Positions 1-5,701 of a DNA stretch of 6,838 nucleotides are shown here, piece after piece. The translations under genes were made by a program, and so were the position numbers. The notes under the pieces were generated by a model. That model worked only from the letters and a program-made list of their open reading frames with translations. It did not search any database and had not been told where the DNA came from. Positions within the stretch are counted from its first letter, which is position 1, and each line of letters opens with the position of its first letter. This DNA is from Roseovarius sp. UBA3070. Its GTDB lineage: Bacteria > Pseudomonadota > Alphaproteobacteria > Rhodobacterales > Rhodobacteraceae. The DNA lies in the NCBI GenBank assembly GCA_002366775.1, contig DFBW01000304.1:12589-19426 (forward strand), given 5' to 3'.

Positions 1-984
1 CTGGAACTGATGATGCGCATGGAAAGTGACCGGATGGTGAATCTCCAGCTGGGCGAAGGCGACATTGCCACAGAACGTGATGTGATCATCGAAGAACGTA
101 ACCAACGCACTGAGAACGATCCGTTTTCCCTGTTCCGCGAACAAAAGAACGCAGCCCAATATCTGAACCATCGCTATGGGGTGCCGGTTATTGGCTGGCG
201 CCATGAGATGGAAGACCTCTCTCTGGAGGATGCGCTGAGCTATTACAGACAGTATTATGCGCCCAACAACGCCATTCTGGTGGTTGCCGGGGATGTCACC
301 CCGGATGAGGTGCACGCTCTGGCCAAGCAATATTATGGTGTGATCCCGGCCAACCCTGATCTGAAACCACGCGACCGCCCGCAGGAACCACGCCAGATGG
401 CCGAACGCCGCCTGATCTTCAAAGACGCGCGCGTATCGCAGAACTATGTCAGCCGCTCCTACACGGCGCCAGAGCGTGATACCGGTGCACAAGAAAAGGC
501 CGCCGCCTTGACCATGCTGGCCCATGTTTTGGGTGACGGCTCAAATTCGGTTTTAACCGAAAAGCTGCAATTTGAGAGCAAAGTATCGGTCTGGGACGCC
601 GCCTGGTATCGTGAACTGTCGCTGGATGATACGACATTCACCCTGATCGTGGCCCCTGCCGAAGGGGTCACTTTGCAAGAGGCCGAAGATGCCATGGACA
701 AAGCCCTGGCTGAGTTCATGCAAGAAGGTGTCGACCCCGAACATCTGGACAGGATTCGCCTGCAAATCCGCGCCTCCAAAATCTATGAGCGTGACGATGT
801 GGGCTCTATTGCCGATGAATATGGCCGCGCCATGACCCAAGGGTTGAGTGTGGCCGACGTAGAGGCCTGGCCCGACATCCTGCAAGCCGTCACCGCTGAG
901 GACATCATGGCCGCCGCCACTGAGGTATTTAACCGCGACCATGCCGTCACCGGCTGGCTGACCACCCCGGAGGTGACCCAATGA
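1..984 (+). CDS. M16 family zinc peptidase, catalytic subunit (5' end missing)
   Basis: This is the C-terminal 327 residues of an M16 (insulinase/pitrilysin, M16B-type) metallopeptidase; the frame is open from base 1, so the start and the HxxEH motif lie upstream of the window. Visible family marks are ERDVIIEERNQR (codons about 25-36), whose Glu at codon 31 or 32 fits the third zinc ligand that follows HxxEH by about 75 residues, and YYAPNNAILVVAGDV at about bases 250-297, the usual end of the first M16 domain. A second M16-like half follows. There the Arg/Tyr substrate-binding pair seen in complete enzymes is not recognisable: the segment after LGDGSNSVLTEKL reads QFESKVSVW. That pattern, with the partner gene overlapping by four bases, suggests the zinc-bearing half of a heterodimer. 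Family proteins of this type are usually exported, so a periplasmic location is likely but the signal peptide is not visible. The natural substrate is unknown. Confidence 0.93.
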   Translation: MELMMRMESDRMVNLQLGEGDIATERDVIIEERNQRTENDPFSLFREQKNAAQYLNHRYGVPVIGWRHEMEDLSLEDALSYYRQYYAPNNAILVVAGDVTPDEVHALAKQYYGVIPANPDLKPRDRPQEPRQMAERRLIFKDARVSQNYVSRSYTAPERDTGAQEKAAALTMLAHVLGDGSNSVLTEKLQFESKVSVWDAAWYRELSLDDTTFTLIVAPAEGVTLQEAEDAMDKALAEFMQEGVDPEHLDRIRLQIRASKIYERDDVGSIADEYGRAMTQGLSVADVEAWPDILQAVTAEDIMAAATEVFNRDHAVTGWLTTPEVTQ

Positions 985-2300
985 TTCGTTTCACCTTTCA
1001 CCTTTTGGCCTTCGTATGTATCGCCGCCCTGCCCGCGCGCGCCGAGATCAACATTCAGGAGATCACCACCCCCGGTGGCATCGACGCCTGGCTGGTTGAG
1101 GAACACTCCATTCCCTTCGTCGCCCTTGAGCTGAAGTTTCGCGGCGGCACATCGCTGGATACGCCGGACAAACGTGGCGCCATCCACCTGATGACAGTGC
1201 TGCTGGAAGAAGGTGCCGGCGATCTGGACGCGCGGGCCTTTGCCAAAGCGCGCGATGGTTTGGCAACATCAATCGGATTTGGTGTAGGGCGGGATGATAT
1301 TTCGGTCTCGGCCCGGTTTTTGACCGAAAACCGTGACCCCAGCATGGCACTGCTGCGCGATGCGTTGATATCCCCCCAATTCAATGACGAGGCACTGGCG
1401 CGCGTGCGCGCACAGGTGATTTCGGTCATGCAATCCAACCTCAAAGACCCCGAAGAACTGGTATCGCAACGTTACGACGTGCTGGTGTTTGGCGATCATC
1501 CTTATGCCTTTACCACCAATGGCACACCCAAAAGCGTGGCAGAGCTGACCCGCGATGATCTGATGATTGCACTTAAAAGCGCCATCACCCGCGACCGCGT
1601 TTATGTCAGTGCCGTGGGTGACATCACTGCCGATGAGCTGAGCACCCTGCTGGACACGCTGTTGGAAGGCCTGCCGCAAAGTGGGCCACCCCTGCCCGGA
1701 GAAGCCACGTTGAACCTGCCCGGTGGCGTGAAGATTGTTGACTTTGACACACCGCAATCCGTGGTGCGCTTTGCCCAGCCCGGAATTGACCGGGATGACC
1801 CGGATTTCTTTGCGGCTTATATGCTGAACCACATTTTGGGCGGCGGCGGATTTGAAAGCCGACTGATGACCGAAGTGCGTGAAAAGCGTGGGCTGACCTA
1901 TGGCGTGTATTCCTATCTCAGCATTCCCGACAACGCCAACATCTGGGTCGGCGGGGTGGCATCCGCCAATGACCGCGTCGCCGAGGCAATTTCTGTGATC
2001 CGTGACGAATGGACCCGGATGCGCGACGATGGCGTGACCCAAACCGAGCTGGACGATGCCAAGACCTATCTGACTGGCGCCTACCCGCTGCGGTTTGATG
2101 GCAATGGGACGATCGCAGGTATTGTGGTGAACATGCAGGTTGACGATTTGCCGACGGATTACATTGTGACGCGAAACGACAAGATCAACGCCGTCACATT
2201 GGAGCATATCAACCGCGTGGCGCGTGAACGGCTGACCCCTGACAAGCTGACCTTTGTTGTGGTTGGCCGTCCTGAAGGGCTGGAAAACACCATTGAATAA
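981..2300 (+). CDS. Exported M16 family peptidase-like protein, non-catalytic partner subunit
   Basis: A 439-residue, full-length M16B-type protein. It starts with a clear signal peptide: a basic/hydrophobic stretch to A16, then a PARA cleavage site after residue 21, so the mature protein should be periplasmic. Where active enzymes have HxxEH, this protein has H69-L-M-T-V73, so the zinc site is lost. The C-terminal half keeps VREKRGLTYGVYS, with R300 and Y307 at the seven-residue spacing of the M16 Arg/Tyr substrate-binding pair. The upstream gene shows the opposite pattern, which fits a heterodimeric protease like those described for sphingomonads, where one subunit supplies zinc and the other the Arg/Tyr pair. 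The start is well supported: GGAGGT at 969-974 lies just upstream, and ATGA overlaps the previous stop, implying translational coupling. Assignment to M16 is secure; the non-catalytic role is inferred from motif loss. Confidence 0.95.
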   Translation: MIRFTFHLLAFVCIAALPARAEINIQEITTPGGIDAWLVEEHSIPFVALELKFRGGTSLDTPDKRGAIHLMTVLLEEGAGDLDARAFAKARDGLATSIGFGVGRDDISVSARFLTENRDPSMALLRDALISPQFNDEALARVRAQVISVMQSNLKDPEELVSQRYDVLVFGDHPYAFTTNGTPKSVAELTRDDLMIALKSAITRDRVYVSAVGDITADELSTLLDTLLEGLPQSGPPLPGEATLNLPGGVKIVDFDTPQSVVRFAQPGIDRDDPDFFAAYMLNHILGGGGFESRLMTEVREKRGLTYGVYSYLSIPDNANIWVGGVASANDRVAEAISVIRDEWTRMRDDGVTQTELDDAKTYLTGAYPLRFDGNGTIAGIVVNMQVDDLPTDYIVTRNDKINAVTLEHINRVARERLTPDKLTFVVVGRPEGLENTIE

Positions 2301-2433
2301 TTTCTGACGGCCGGATCACAAGTCGCCGAACGCCCCTAATCTGCACAAAAACTGCTGAACTGCTCCCATCACACTGCACCTCGCCCACCTACACCTGAGG
2401 TTGGGACGATAAAAACAGTGAAGGAGCAGTCAG
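2301..2433 (+). promoter_or_regulatory. 133-base leader before the two-component operon
   Basis: This is the only sizeable plus-strand gap before the membrane protein, regulator and kinase genes, so their promoter probably lies here, although I see no convincing -35/-10 pair. A small imperfect hairpin can form at 2384-2405: CCCACCT pairs with AGGTTGGG with one bulged T and a seven-base loop. It has no T-run after it, so it does not look like an intrinsic terminator of the M16 genes. An outer pairing is also possible: ACTGCTCC at 2359-2366 is the exact reverse complement of GGAGCAGT at 2423-2430, which contains most of the Shine-Dalgarno AAGGAG (2421-2426) of the next gene. Confidence 0.35.
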
Positions 2434-2799
2434 ATGAAAACGTTTCTTGTGCGCGGTGTACCCGCCTCGATCCAACAAGACGGCTGGTGGATGGATGGCC
2501 TGATCCACTGTCGTCCACCCAATCCCCCCGACACCCCTTCCAAAGCCAACCGGAACCGCATGGAGCGGCCTTTGTCGCTGGTGGCCCTGATCGCGCTTAG
2601 TGATGTGCTGTTGTGGGGCGTGGTGCCGGGGTTGTGCGATGATCAAAGCGGGCCGTATGCACCATACGCAGCAGACTGGCGCGAATGGGGCTTTCGTGAC
2701 TGGCGGACATTGCGTAGCCTTGCGGCATTGAATGCTGAAATCCCCGAATGGGCAGCCCAGCCCAGCACACAAGGAGAGCAGACATCGCCGACATATTGA
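2434..2799 (+). CDS. Small one-helix membrane protein, possibly an internally deleted DUF4173/DUF4153-type protein
   Basis: A 121-residue protein of unknown function. The start is well supported by AAGGAG at 2421-2426, seven bases before ATG. Order of parts: an N-terminal MKTFLVRGVPASIQQDGWWMDG segment, here split only by naming (residues 1-22); a Pro/Asn-rich linker (28-42); one hydrophobic helix at about 47-66 (LSLVALIALSDVLLWGVVPGL is the visible core); then a soluble Trp/Arg-rich tail (DWREWGFRDWRTLRSL, 81-96). From memory, the N-terminal 'RGVP...QDGWW' and 'ALADxLxWxxxPGL' pattern resembles the start of large multi-pass DUF4173/DUF4153 proteins of Rhodobacteraceae, and the DWRxWxxR tail resembles their C-terminus. 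If so, the middle membrane region is missing while the frame is kept. Its 3' end overlaps the response regulator gene and contains that gene's ribosome binding site, so it is probably the first gene of the operon. The family link is unverified. Confidence 0.62.
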   Translation: MKTFLVRGVPASIQQDGWWMDGLIHCRPPNPPDTPSKANRNRMERPLSLVALIALSDVLLWGVVPGLCDDQSGPYAPYAADWREWGFRDWRTLRSLAALNAEIPEWAAQPSTQGEQTSPTY

Positions 2800-3476
2800 T
2801 CATCGACGATGACCCGCAAATCCGCGATGTGCTGCGTATCGCGCTAAAGCAGGCAGGCCATACGGTGGCCGAAGCAGGCGACGGGGCCGAAGGGCTGGCC
2901 AAGGCCCGTGGCGGACGGGCTGATCTGATCGTGCTGGACATCGGCCTGCCTGAAATGGACGGGCTGGAACTGTGCCGCCGATTGCGCGCCGATCATGACA
3001 CGCCGGTGCTGTTTCTGACCGCGCGCGACGAAGAGATCGACCGCGTTCTGGGGTTCGAACTGGGGGGCGATGATTATGTCACCAAGCCCTTTTCCCCGCG
3101 CGAGCTGATGGCCCGCATCCGCGCCATATTGAAACGCAGTGAAGGGCCTGCGCCAACGGGCCCTGACAAGCCCCTTTTGCGCGGCGCGCTGAGCCTTGAT
3201 TCAACCCGGCATCTGTGCCGGTTCGGCGAGGCGCAGATCGCCCTCACCAGCCGTGAAATGGGATTGCTGGAGCACCTTATGCGCCACCCTGATCATGTGG
3301 CCACCAAGGCGCAGCTGACAGATGCGGTTTACGGCACCTCCATTCATGTGTCTGAGCGCACGCTGGACAGCCACCTGCGCAATCTGCGCTCAAAACTGGC
3401 TGAGGTCGGTTGTGACGGGGCGATTGAAACCGTGCACGGTGTTGGTATTCGGATGGGCCCATGCAGCCCCGCATAA
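2748..3476 (+). CDS. OmpR-family response regulator
   Basis: A two-component DNA-binding regulator, 242 residues from the ATG at 2748 or 230 from the probable ATC start at 2784. In ATG numbering the receiver domain (about 14-130) has the acidic pocket D20-D22, the phosphoacceptor D64 in VLDIGLPEMDG, T91 and K113 in the KPF motif; all active-site residues are present. A linker (131-142) leads to a winged-helix output domain (about 143-238) with the recognition-helix segment RTLDSHLRNLRSKL and the terminal HGVGIRMG hairpin. From the ATC start, the phosphoacceptor becomes residue 52, typical of the family, and the 12 extra residues encoded from 2748 look unlike a receiver start. I give the ATG coordinate because it is the only conventional start with no conserved residues lost. 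The gene overlaps the previous gene by 52 bases (16 if the ATC is used) and the kinase by 16, so the kinase is its likely partner. Target genes are unknown. Confidence 0.95.
   Translation: MGSPAQHTRRADIADILIIDDDPQIRDVLRIALKQAGHTVAEAGDGAEGLAKARGGRADLIVLDIGLPEMDGLELCRRLRADHDTPVLFLTARDEEIDRVLGFELGGDDYVTKPFSPRELMARIRAILKRSEGPAPTGPDKPLLRGALSLDSTRHLCRFGEAQIALTSREMGLLEHLMRHPDHVATKAQLTDAVYGTSIHVSERTLDSHLRNLRSKLAEVGCDGAIETVHGVGIRMGPCSPA
2771..2786 (+). promoter_or_regulatory. Ribosome binding site pointing to an ATC start codon
   Basis: AAGGAG at 2771-2776 is followed after seven bases by ATC at 2784-2786, in frame with the response regulator. Translation from there would give M-A-D-I-L-I-I-D-D-D, the usual beginning of an OmpR-type receiver domain. 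The spacing equals that of the AAGGAG and ATG at 2421-2436. The in-frame ATG at 2748 has no comparable site upstream, and the TTG at 2796 lies too far from AAGGAG and too close to the conserved acidic residues. Confidence 0.55.
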
Positions 3477-4411
3477 AGCAAAAATGGCGCCCGCCTTTGG
3501 CCTTGGTCATTGGCGGCACATTGGCGGCCATTTTGGCGCTGCCAATGGTGGGCATCGGCTATTTCAAACTGGCCGGGTTTATCCTTGGCTGGGGCGAAAC
3601 CACGCTGATGATCTTCGTCATTGCACTGGTGTCTACTTTGATCCTTGGGTTCTTGTTGTGGCGGCTGGTGTTGCGGCCTGTCTATGCGCTGACGGCCCAT
3701 GCCAATGCGGTCAAGGAAGGGCGCACTGACGCGCCACTGCCACCGCATTTTGGCACGCCTGAAATCACAGCATTGGGTCAAGCCATGCTGGAGATGGAAA
3801 CCACTCTGCAAGACCGCGAGGCAGGCCTTCGCGCCTATACCAACCATGTGACTCATGAGTTGAAATCGCCATTGACCAGCCTGATTGGGGCCGCGGAACT
3901 TTTGGAAGATGCACATGAGGCCGACCGCGATCAGCTGATTGCCACAATCCGCCAATCCTCGCGCCGGTTACAGGAACAGCTGGATGCGCTGCGCCGCCTT
4001 GCTGTGGCGCGTGAACCCGTGGGGCGTGGCCCATCCAGGGTTTCGGACGTGATCGGGGATGTCGCACCACTGGAAGGCCTAGCCATGCATCTGACCGGCG
4101 ATGGAGCCGTGCCGATTGATGCACAAGCATTGATTGCGATTCTGGGACATCTGGCAGGCAATGCCGCTGCTCACGGCGCGGACACGCTGACCATAGAGGC
4201 CACGGGCACTCAGATGGTGGTGCAAGACAACGGTCCCGGCATTGCGGCGGGCAACCGGGACCGGGTGTTTGATCCGTTTTTCACCACACGCCGCAGCGCG
4301 GGTGGCACCGGCATGGGATTGGCGATTGTGCGCAGCATGCTACAGGCGGTGGGCGGCAAGATCACGCTTGAACCCTCTGACCAAGGTGCGCGGTTTCACA
4401 TCGGGTTTTGA
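3461..4411 (+). CDS. Membrane sensor histidine kinase with minimal periplasmic region
   Basis: A 316-residue HAMP-type histidine kinase, the likely phosphodonor of the adjacent regulator. Two transmembrane helices lie at about 13-34 and 47-66, separated by only about a dozen residues, so there is no real periplasmic sensor domain. A HAMP domain follows (about 67-120, with P73 and E101 at the conserved places). Then come the dimerisation/phosphoacceptor helix with H132 in HVTHELKSPLTSL, and the ATPase domain: N box around N234 (GNAAAH), G1 box D256-N-G-P-G, F box DPFF (271-274) and G2 box GGTGMGL (281-287). All catalytic motifs are intact. The ATG lies inside the regulator's 3' end, without a strong ribosome binding site, so translation is probably coupled. 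The short loop suggests that it senses a signal in the membrane, through another protein, or in the cytoplasm. The one-helix protein encoded first in the operon is a possible accessory, which is inference only. Confidence 0.95.
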   Translation: MQPRIKQKWRPPLALVIGGTLAAILALPMVGIGYFKLAGFILGWGETTLMIFVIALVSTLILGFLLWRLVLRPVYALTAHANAVKEGRTDAPLPPHFGTPEITALGQAMLEMETTLQDREAGLRAYTNHVTHELKSPLTSLIGAAELLEDAHEADRDQLIATIRQSSRRLQEQLDALRRLAVAREPVGRGPSRVSDVIGDVAPLEGLAMHLTGDGAVPIDAQALIAILGHLAGNAAAHGADTLTIEATGTQMVVQDNGPGIAAGNRDRVFDPFFTTRRSAGGTGMGLAIVRSMLQAVGGKITLEPSDQGARFHIGF

Positions 4412-4433
4412 AACGTCTGGCGGCACCGCAACG

Positions 4434-5156
4434 TCAGCAAACCACCTTGCCCAATGCCGCCAACCCATCGGCCAGAACATCGTTCGCCGCCGCCAGCTCA
4501 ATTGGCACGCCCTGCCCTTGCAGAGCCGCCCCATAGGCCGCCGCCATAGGGCCCTCACCGATGACAACCACCTGCTGACCCAGCCAATAGGCGCGGGTGG
4601 CGGCCAGTTCAGCACCGATCAGATGGCCCAGCGCACAAGCACCATCCCCGCCAACTTCGGCGGCGCGCAATTGCGTGGCCAGCCGCTCAGGGCGGCTCAG
4701 GCTATCGGCGATGGCGTGTTCATCCGGCGTGGCATCTGCCATGTTCAGCGCCGCAAACAACCTCTGTGTCAGGCTGCTTTGGCAACTGACCACCTCACCG
4801 GCGCTGATATGCAGCCAATGGGTGACATCGCCGTGCAACGCACAGACAATACCATCCCAATCGGGGTGCTGCTCCAGATATCCGGCAATCCACAGGCGCA
4901 CCCAACCGCTGATGATATCCGCCGGTTGCACCTGGCTGAGCGCGGGCAGAACCTGCCCCGCCCCCGGCAACACAGCACAAGGCACAGATGATGCATCACC
5001 TTCGCCGATACGCATGATCAAGGCGTCAGGCAGGTTGAGCGCGGTTAAAACCTCTTGCGCATCTGCGCCCGAGGCCTGAGTGAGCCCCCCGCCCTCGCTC
5101 AGCGCATAGCCGACATACCCCGACGGCCAGCGCCCTAGGGCGATCCAATCGCTCAT
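4434..5156 (-). CDS. Shortened 2-dehydro-3-deoxygalactonokinase (DgoK) homologue, probably catalytically degenerate
   Basis: A 240-residue protein related to DgoK, which phosphorylates 2-keto-3-deoxygalactonate and is normally about 290-300 residues. Homology is clearest at the C-terminus: GHLIGAELAATRAYW (177-191), VVVIGEGPMAAAYGAAL (197-213 region) and the central HGDVTHWLHISAGEVVSCQSSLTQRLF segment (108-134, two adjoining parts), matching the DgoK region around PGTHxKW and the MTGE helix. The motifs that should bind ATP phosphates are altered: the N-terminal IAxDWGSTxLR motif reads IALGRWPSGYVG (5-16); the MRGEETQ region reads ISGWVRLW (82-89); PGTHCKW reads HGDVTHW (108-114). About 50 residues between the first and second motif are also missing. 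I therefore infer a non-kinase, perhaps a binding or regulatory role, or a decaying gene; the frame is intact. It starts in an ATGA overlap with the DUF442 gene and lacks a strong ribosome binding site, so it is translationally coupled. It converges on the histidine kinase gene, 22 bases away. Confidence 0.82.
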   Translation of the reverse strand: MSDWIALGRWPSGYVGYALSEGGGLTQASGADAQEVLTALNLPDALIMRIGEGDASSVPCAVLPGAGQVLPALSQVQPADIISGWVRLWIAGYLEQHPDWDGIVCALHGDVTHWLHISAGEVVSCQSSLTQRLFAALNMADATPDEHAIADSLSRPERLATQLRAAEVGGDGACALGHLIGAELAATRAYWLGQQVVVIGEGPMAAAYGAALQGQGVPIELAAANDVLADGLAALGKVVC

Positions 5157-5572
5157 CCGCGCGCGGAGAGCTGCTGCAAAAGCCCGGACATATCATAGCC
5201 CGCCTCAGATGTAGCTTGCAGAATATCCGCATCCGGCAAAGTGCCATGCTGGGTCATGGACCACAGCATCGTACAGCGCGTACCCGTGCGACAATACGCC
5301 AACAAGGGTTGCGGCATCTCATTCAGGGCCGCACCAAACTGATCCAGGTCATCCTGACTGGCCCCACCACCAGAGATCGGCACCCAACGCACCTGCACCC
5401 CGGCCGCAGCCGCTGCGTCTGCAATGCTGGCGAATTCGGGCTGATCGGCATCTTCACCATCAGGGCGGTTGCACATGACTGATTTGAACCCCGCTGCGGC
5501 TATCTCGGCCATGTCTTGGGGCAATATTTGCGGGGATACCGCATAATTTGGCGTAATCTGGCGCAGGTCCAT
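5153..5572 (-). CDS. DUF442/TIGR01244-type phosphatase or sulfurtransferase-like protein
   Basis: A 139-residue cytosolic protein of the DUF442 (beta-lactamase-hydrolase-like, TIGR01244) family, which has a tyrosine-phosphatase-like fold and is often fused or adjacent to persulfide dioxygenases. Conserved features are the N-terminal LRQITPNYAVSPQI, CNRPDGE at 34-40, and the Cys-Arg loop LAYCRTGTRC (91-100), with C94 as the predicted nucleophile and R99 as the anion-binding arginine. Length matches single-domain members. The frame stays open upstream to 5791, but that stretch looks unlike protein and runs antisense into the oxoprolinase gene. The ATG at 5572 is preceded by AAAAGGA at a usable distance and gives the expected family start, so I chose it. 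Its stop overlaps the start of the DgoK-like gene by four bases, making a two-gene operon. Whether it acts on phosphate esters or sulfur is not decided by the sequence. Confidence 0.92.
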   Translation of the reverse strand: MDLRQITPNYAVSPQILPQDMAEIAAAGFKSVMCNRPDGEDADQPEFASIADAAAAAGVQVRWVPISGGGASQDDLDQFGAALNEMPQPLLAYCRTGTRCTMLWSMTQHGTLPDADILQATSEAGYDMSGLLQQLSARG

Positions 5573-5593
5573 GTTGGAAATCCTTTTAAAACT

Positions 5594-5615
5594 GATTGGC
5601 ACATATGAGCCAATC
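5594..5615. promoter_or_regulatory. 22-bp near-perfect palindrome, candidate operator
   Basis: Arms GATTGGC (5594-5600) and GCCAATC (5609-5615) are exact reverse complements and flank a CATATG core (5602-5607). Only the pair 5601/5608 (A opposite A) breaks the symmetry, so 10 of 11 pairs match. It lies in the divergent spacer, 22 to 43 bases upstream of the DUF442 start codon and about 87 bases upstream of the oxoprolinase start, a suitable place for a dimeric regulator to control one or both directions. No regulator gene is visible beside it. Confidence 0.5.
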
Positions 5616-5631
5616 CCTAGGGCAAGATCAA
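5603..5631 (-). promoter_or_regulatory. Possible promoter for the DUF442/DgoK-like operon
   Basis: Read on the minus strand, TTGATC (5631-5626) and TCATAT (5608-5603) are separated by 17 bases. The -10 element is a poor match, but it would give a short leader containing the AAAAGGA ribosome binding site of the DUF442 gene. The -10 lies inside the palindrome, so a bound protein would block it. Confidence 0.25.
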
Positions 5632-5645
5632 TGGTGTCACTAATG

Positions 5646-5674
5646 TTGACATTCCCGCCCCCGTTGCCAAACGT
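5646..5674 (+). promoter_or_regulatory. Possible promoter for the oxoprolinase gene
   Basis: TTGACA at 5646-5651 matches the -35 consensus exactly. The hexamer 17 bases downstream, AAACGT (5669-5674), is a weak -10. The -35 overlaps a short inverted repeat, TGTCA (5635-5639) and TGACA (5647-5651), separated by seven bases. The start codon of the oxoprolinase lies 27 bases past the proposed -10. Confidence 0.28.
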
Positions 5675-5701
5675 AAGCGCAATCAACAGGGCGAGGGCGA
5701 C

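Noticed and set aside
1269..2207. 312-codon open frame on the minus strand inside the second M16 gene
   Set aside because: It lies antisense to a clearly conserved gene, has a low-complexity His/Gly/Gln-rich product of the kind GC-rich shadows give, and shows no recognisable domain.
2301..2340. Terminator for the M16 genes around the CGGCCGG sequence
   Set aside because: The symmetry is only a few bases long and no T-run follows, so I cannot support a terminator.
4405..4440. Possible bidirectional terminator between the convergent kinase and DgoK-like genes
   Set aside because: Only a four-base stem (GCGG/CCGC with a two-base loop) and no T-run are present, too weak to call a terminator.
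4242..4991. 249-codon plus-strand open frame spanning the kinase 3' end and the DgoK-like gene
   Set aside because: It is out of frame with the kinase and antisense to the DgoK-like gene; its product resembles no protein family I recognise.
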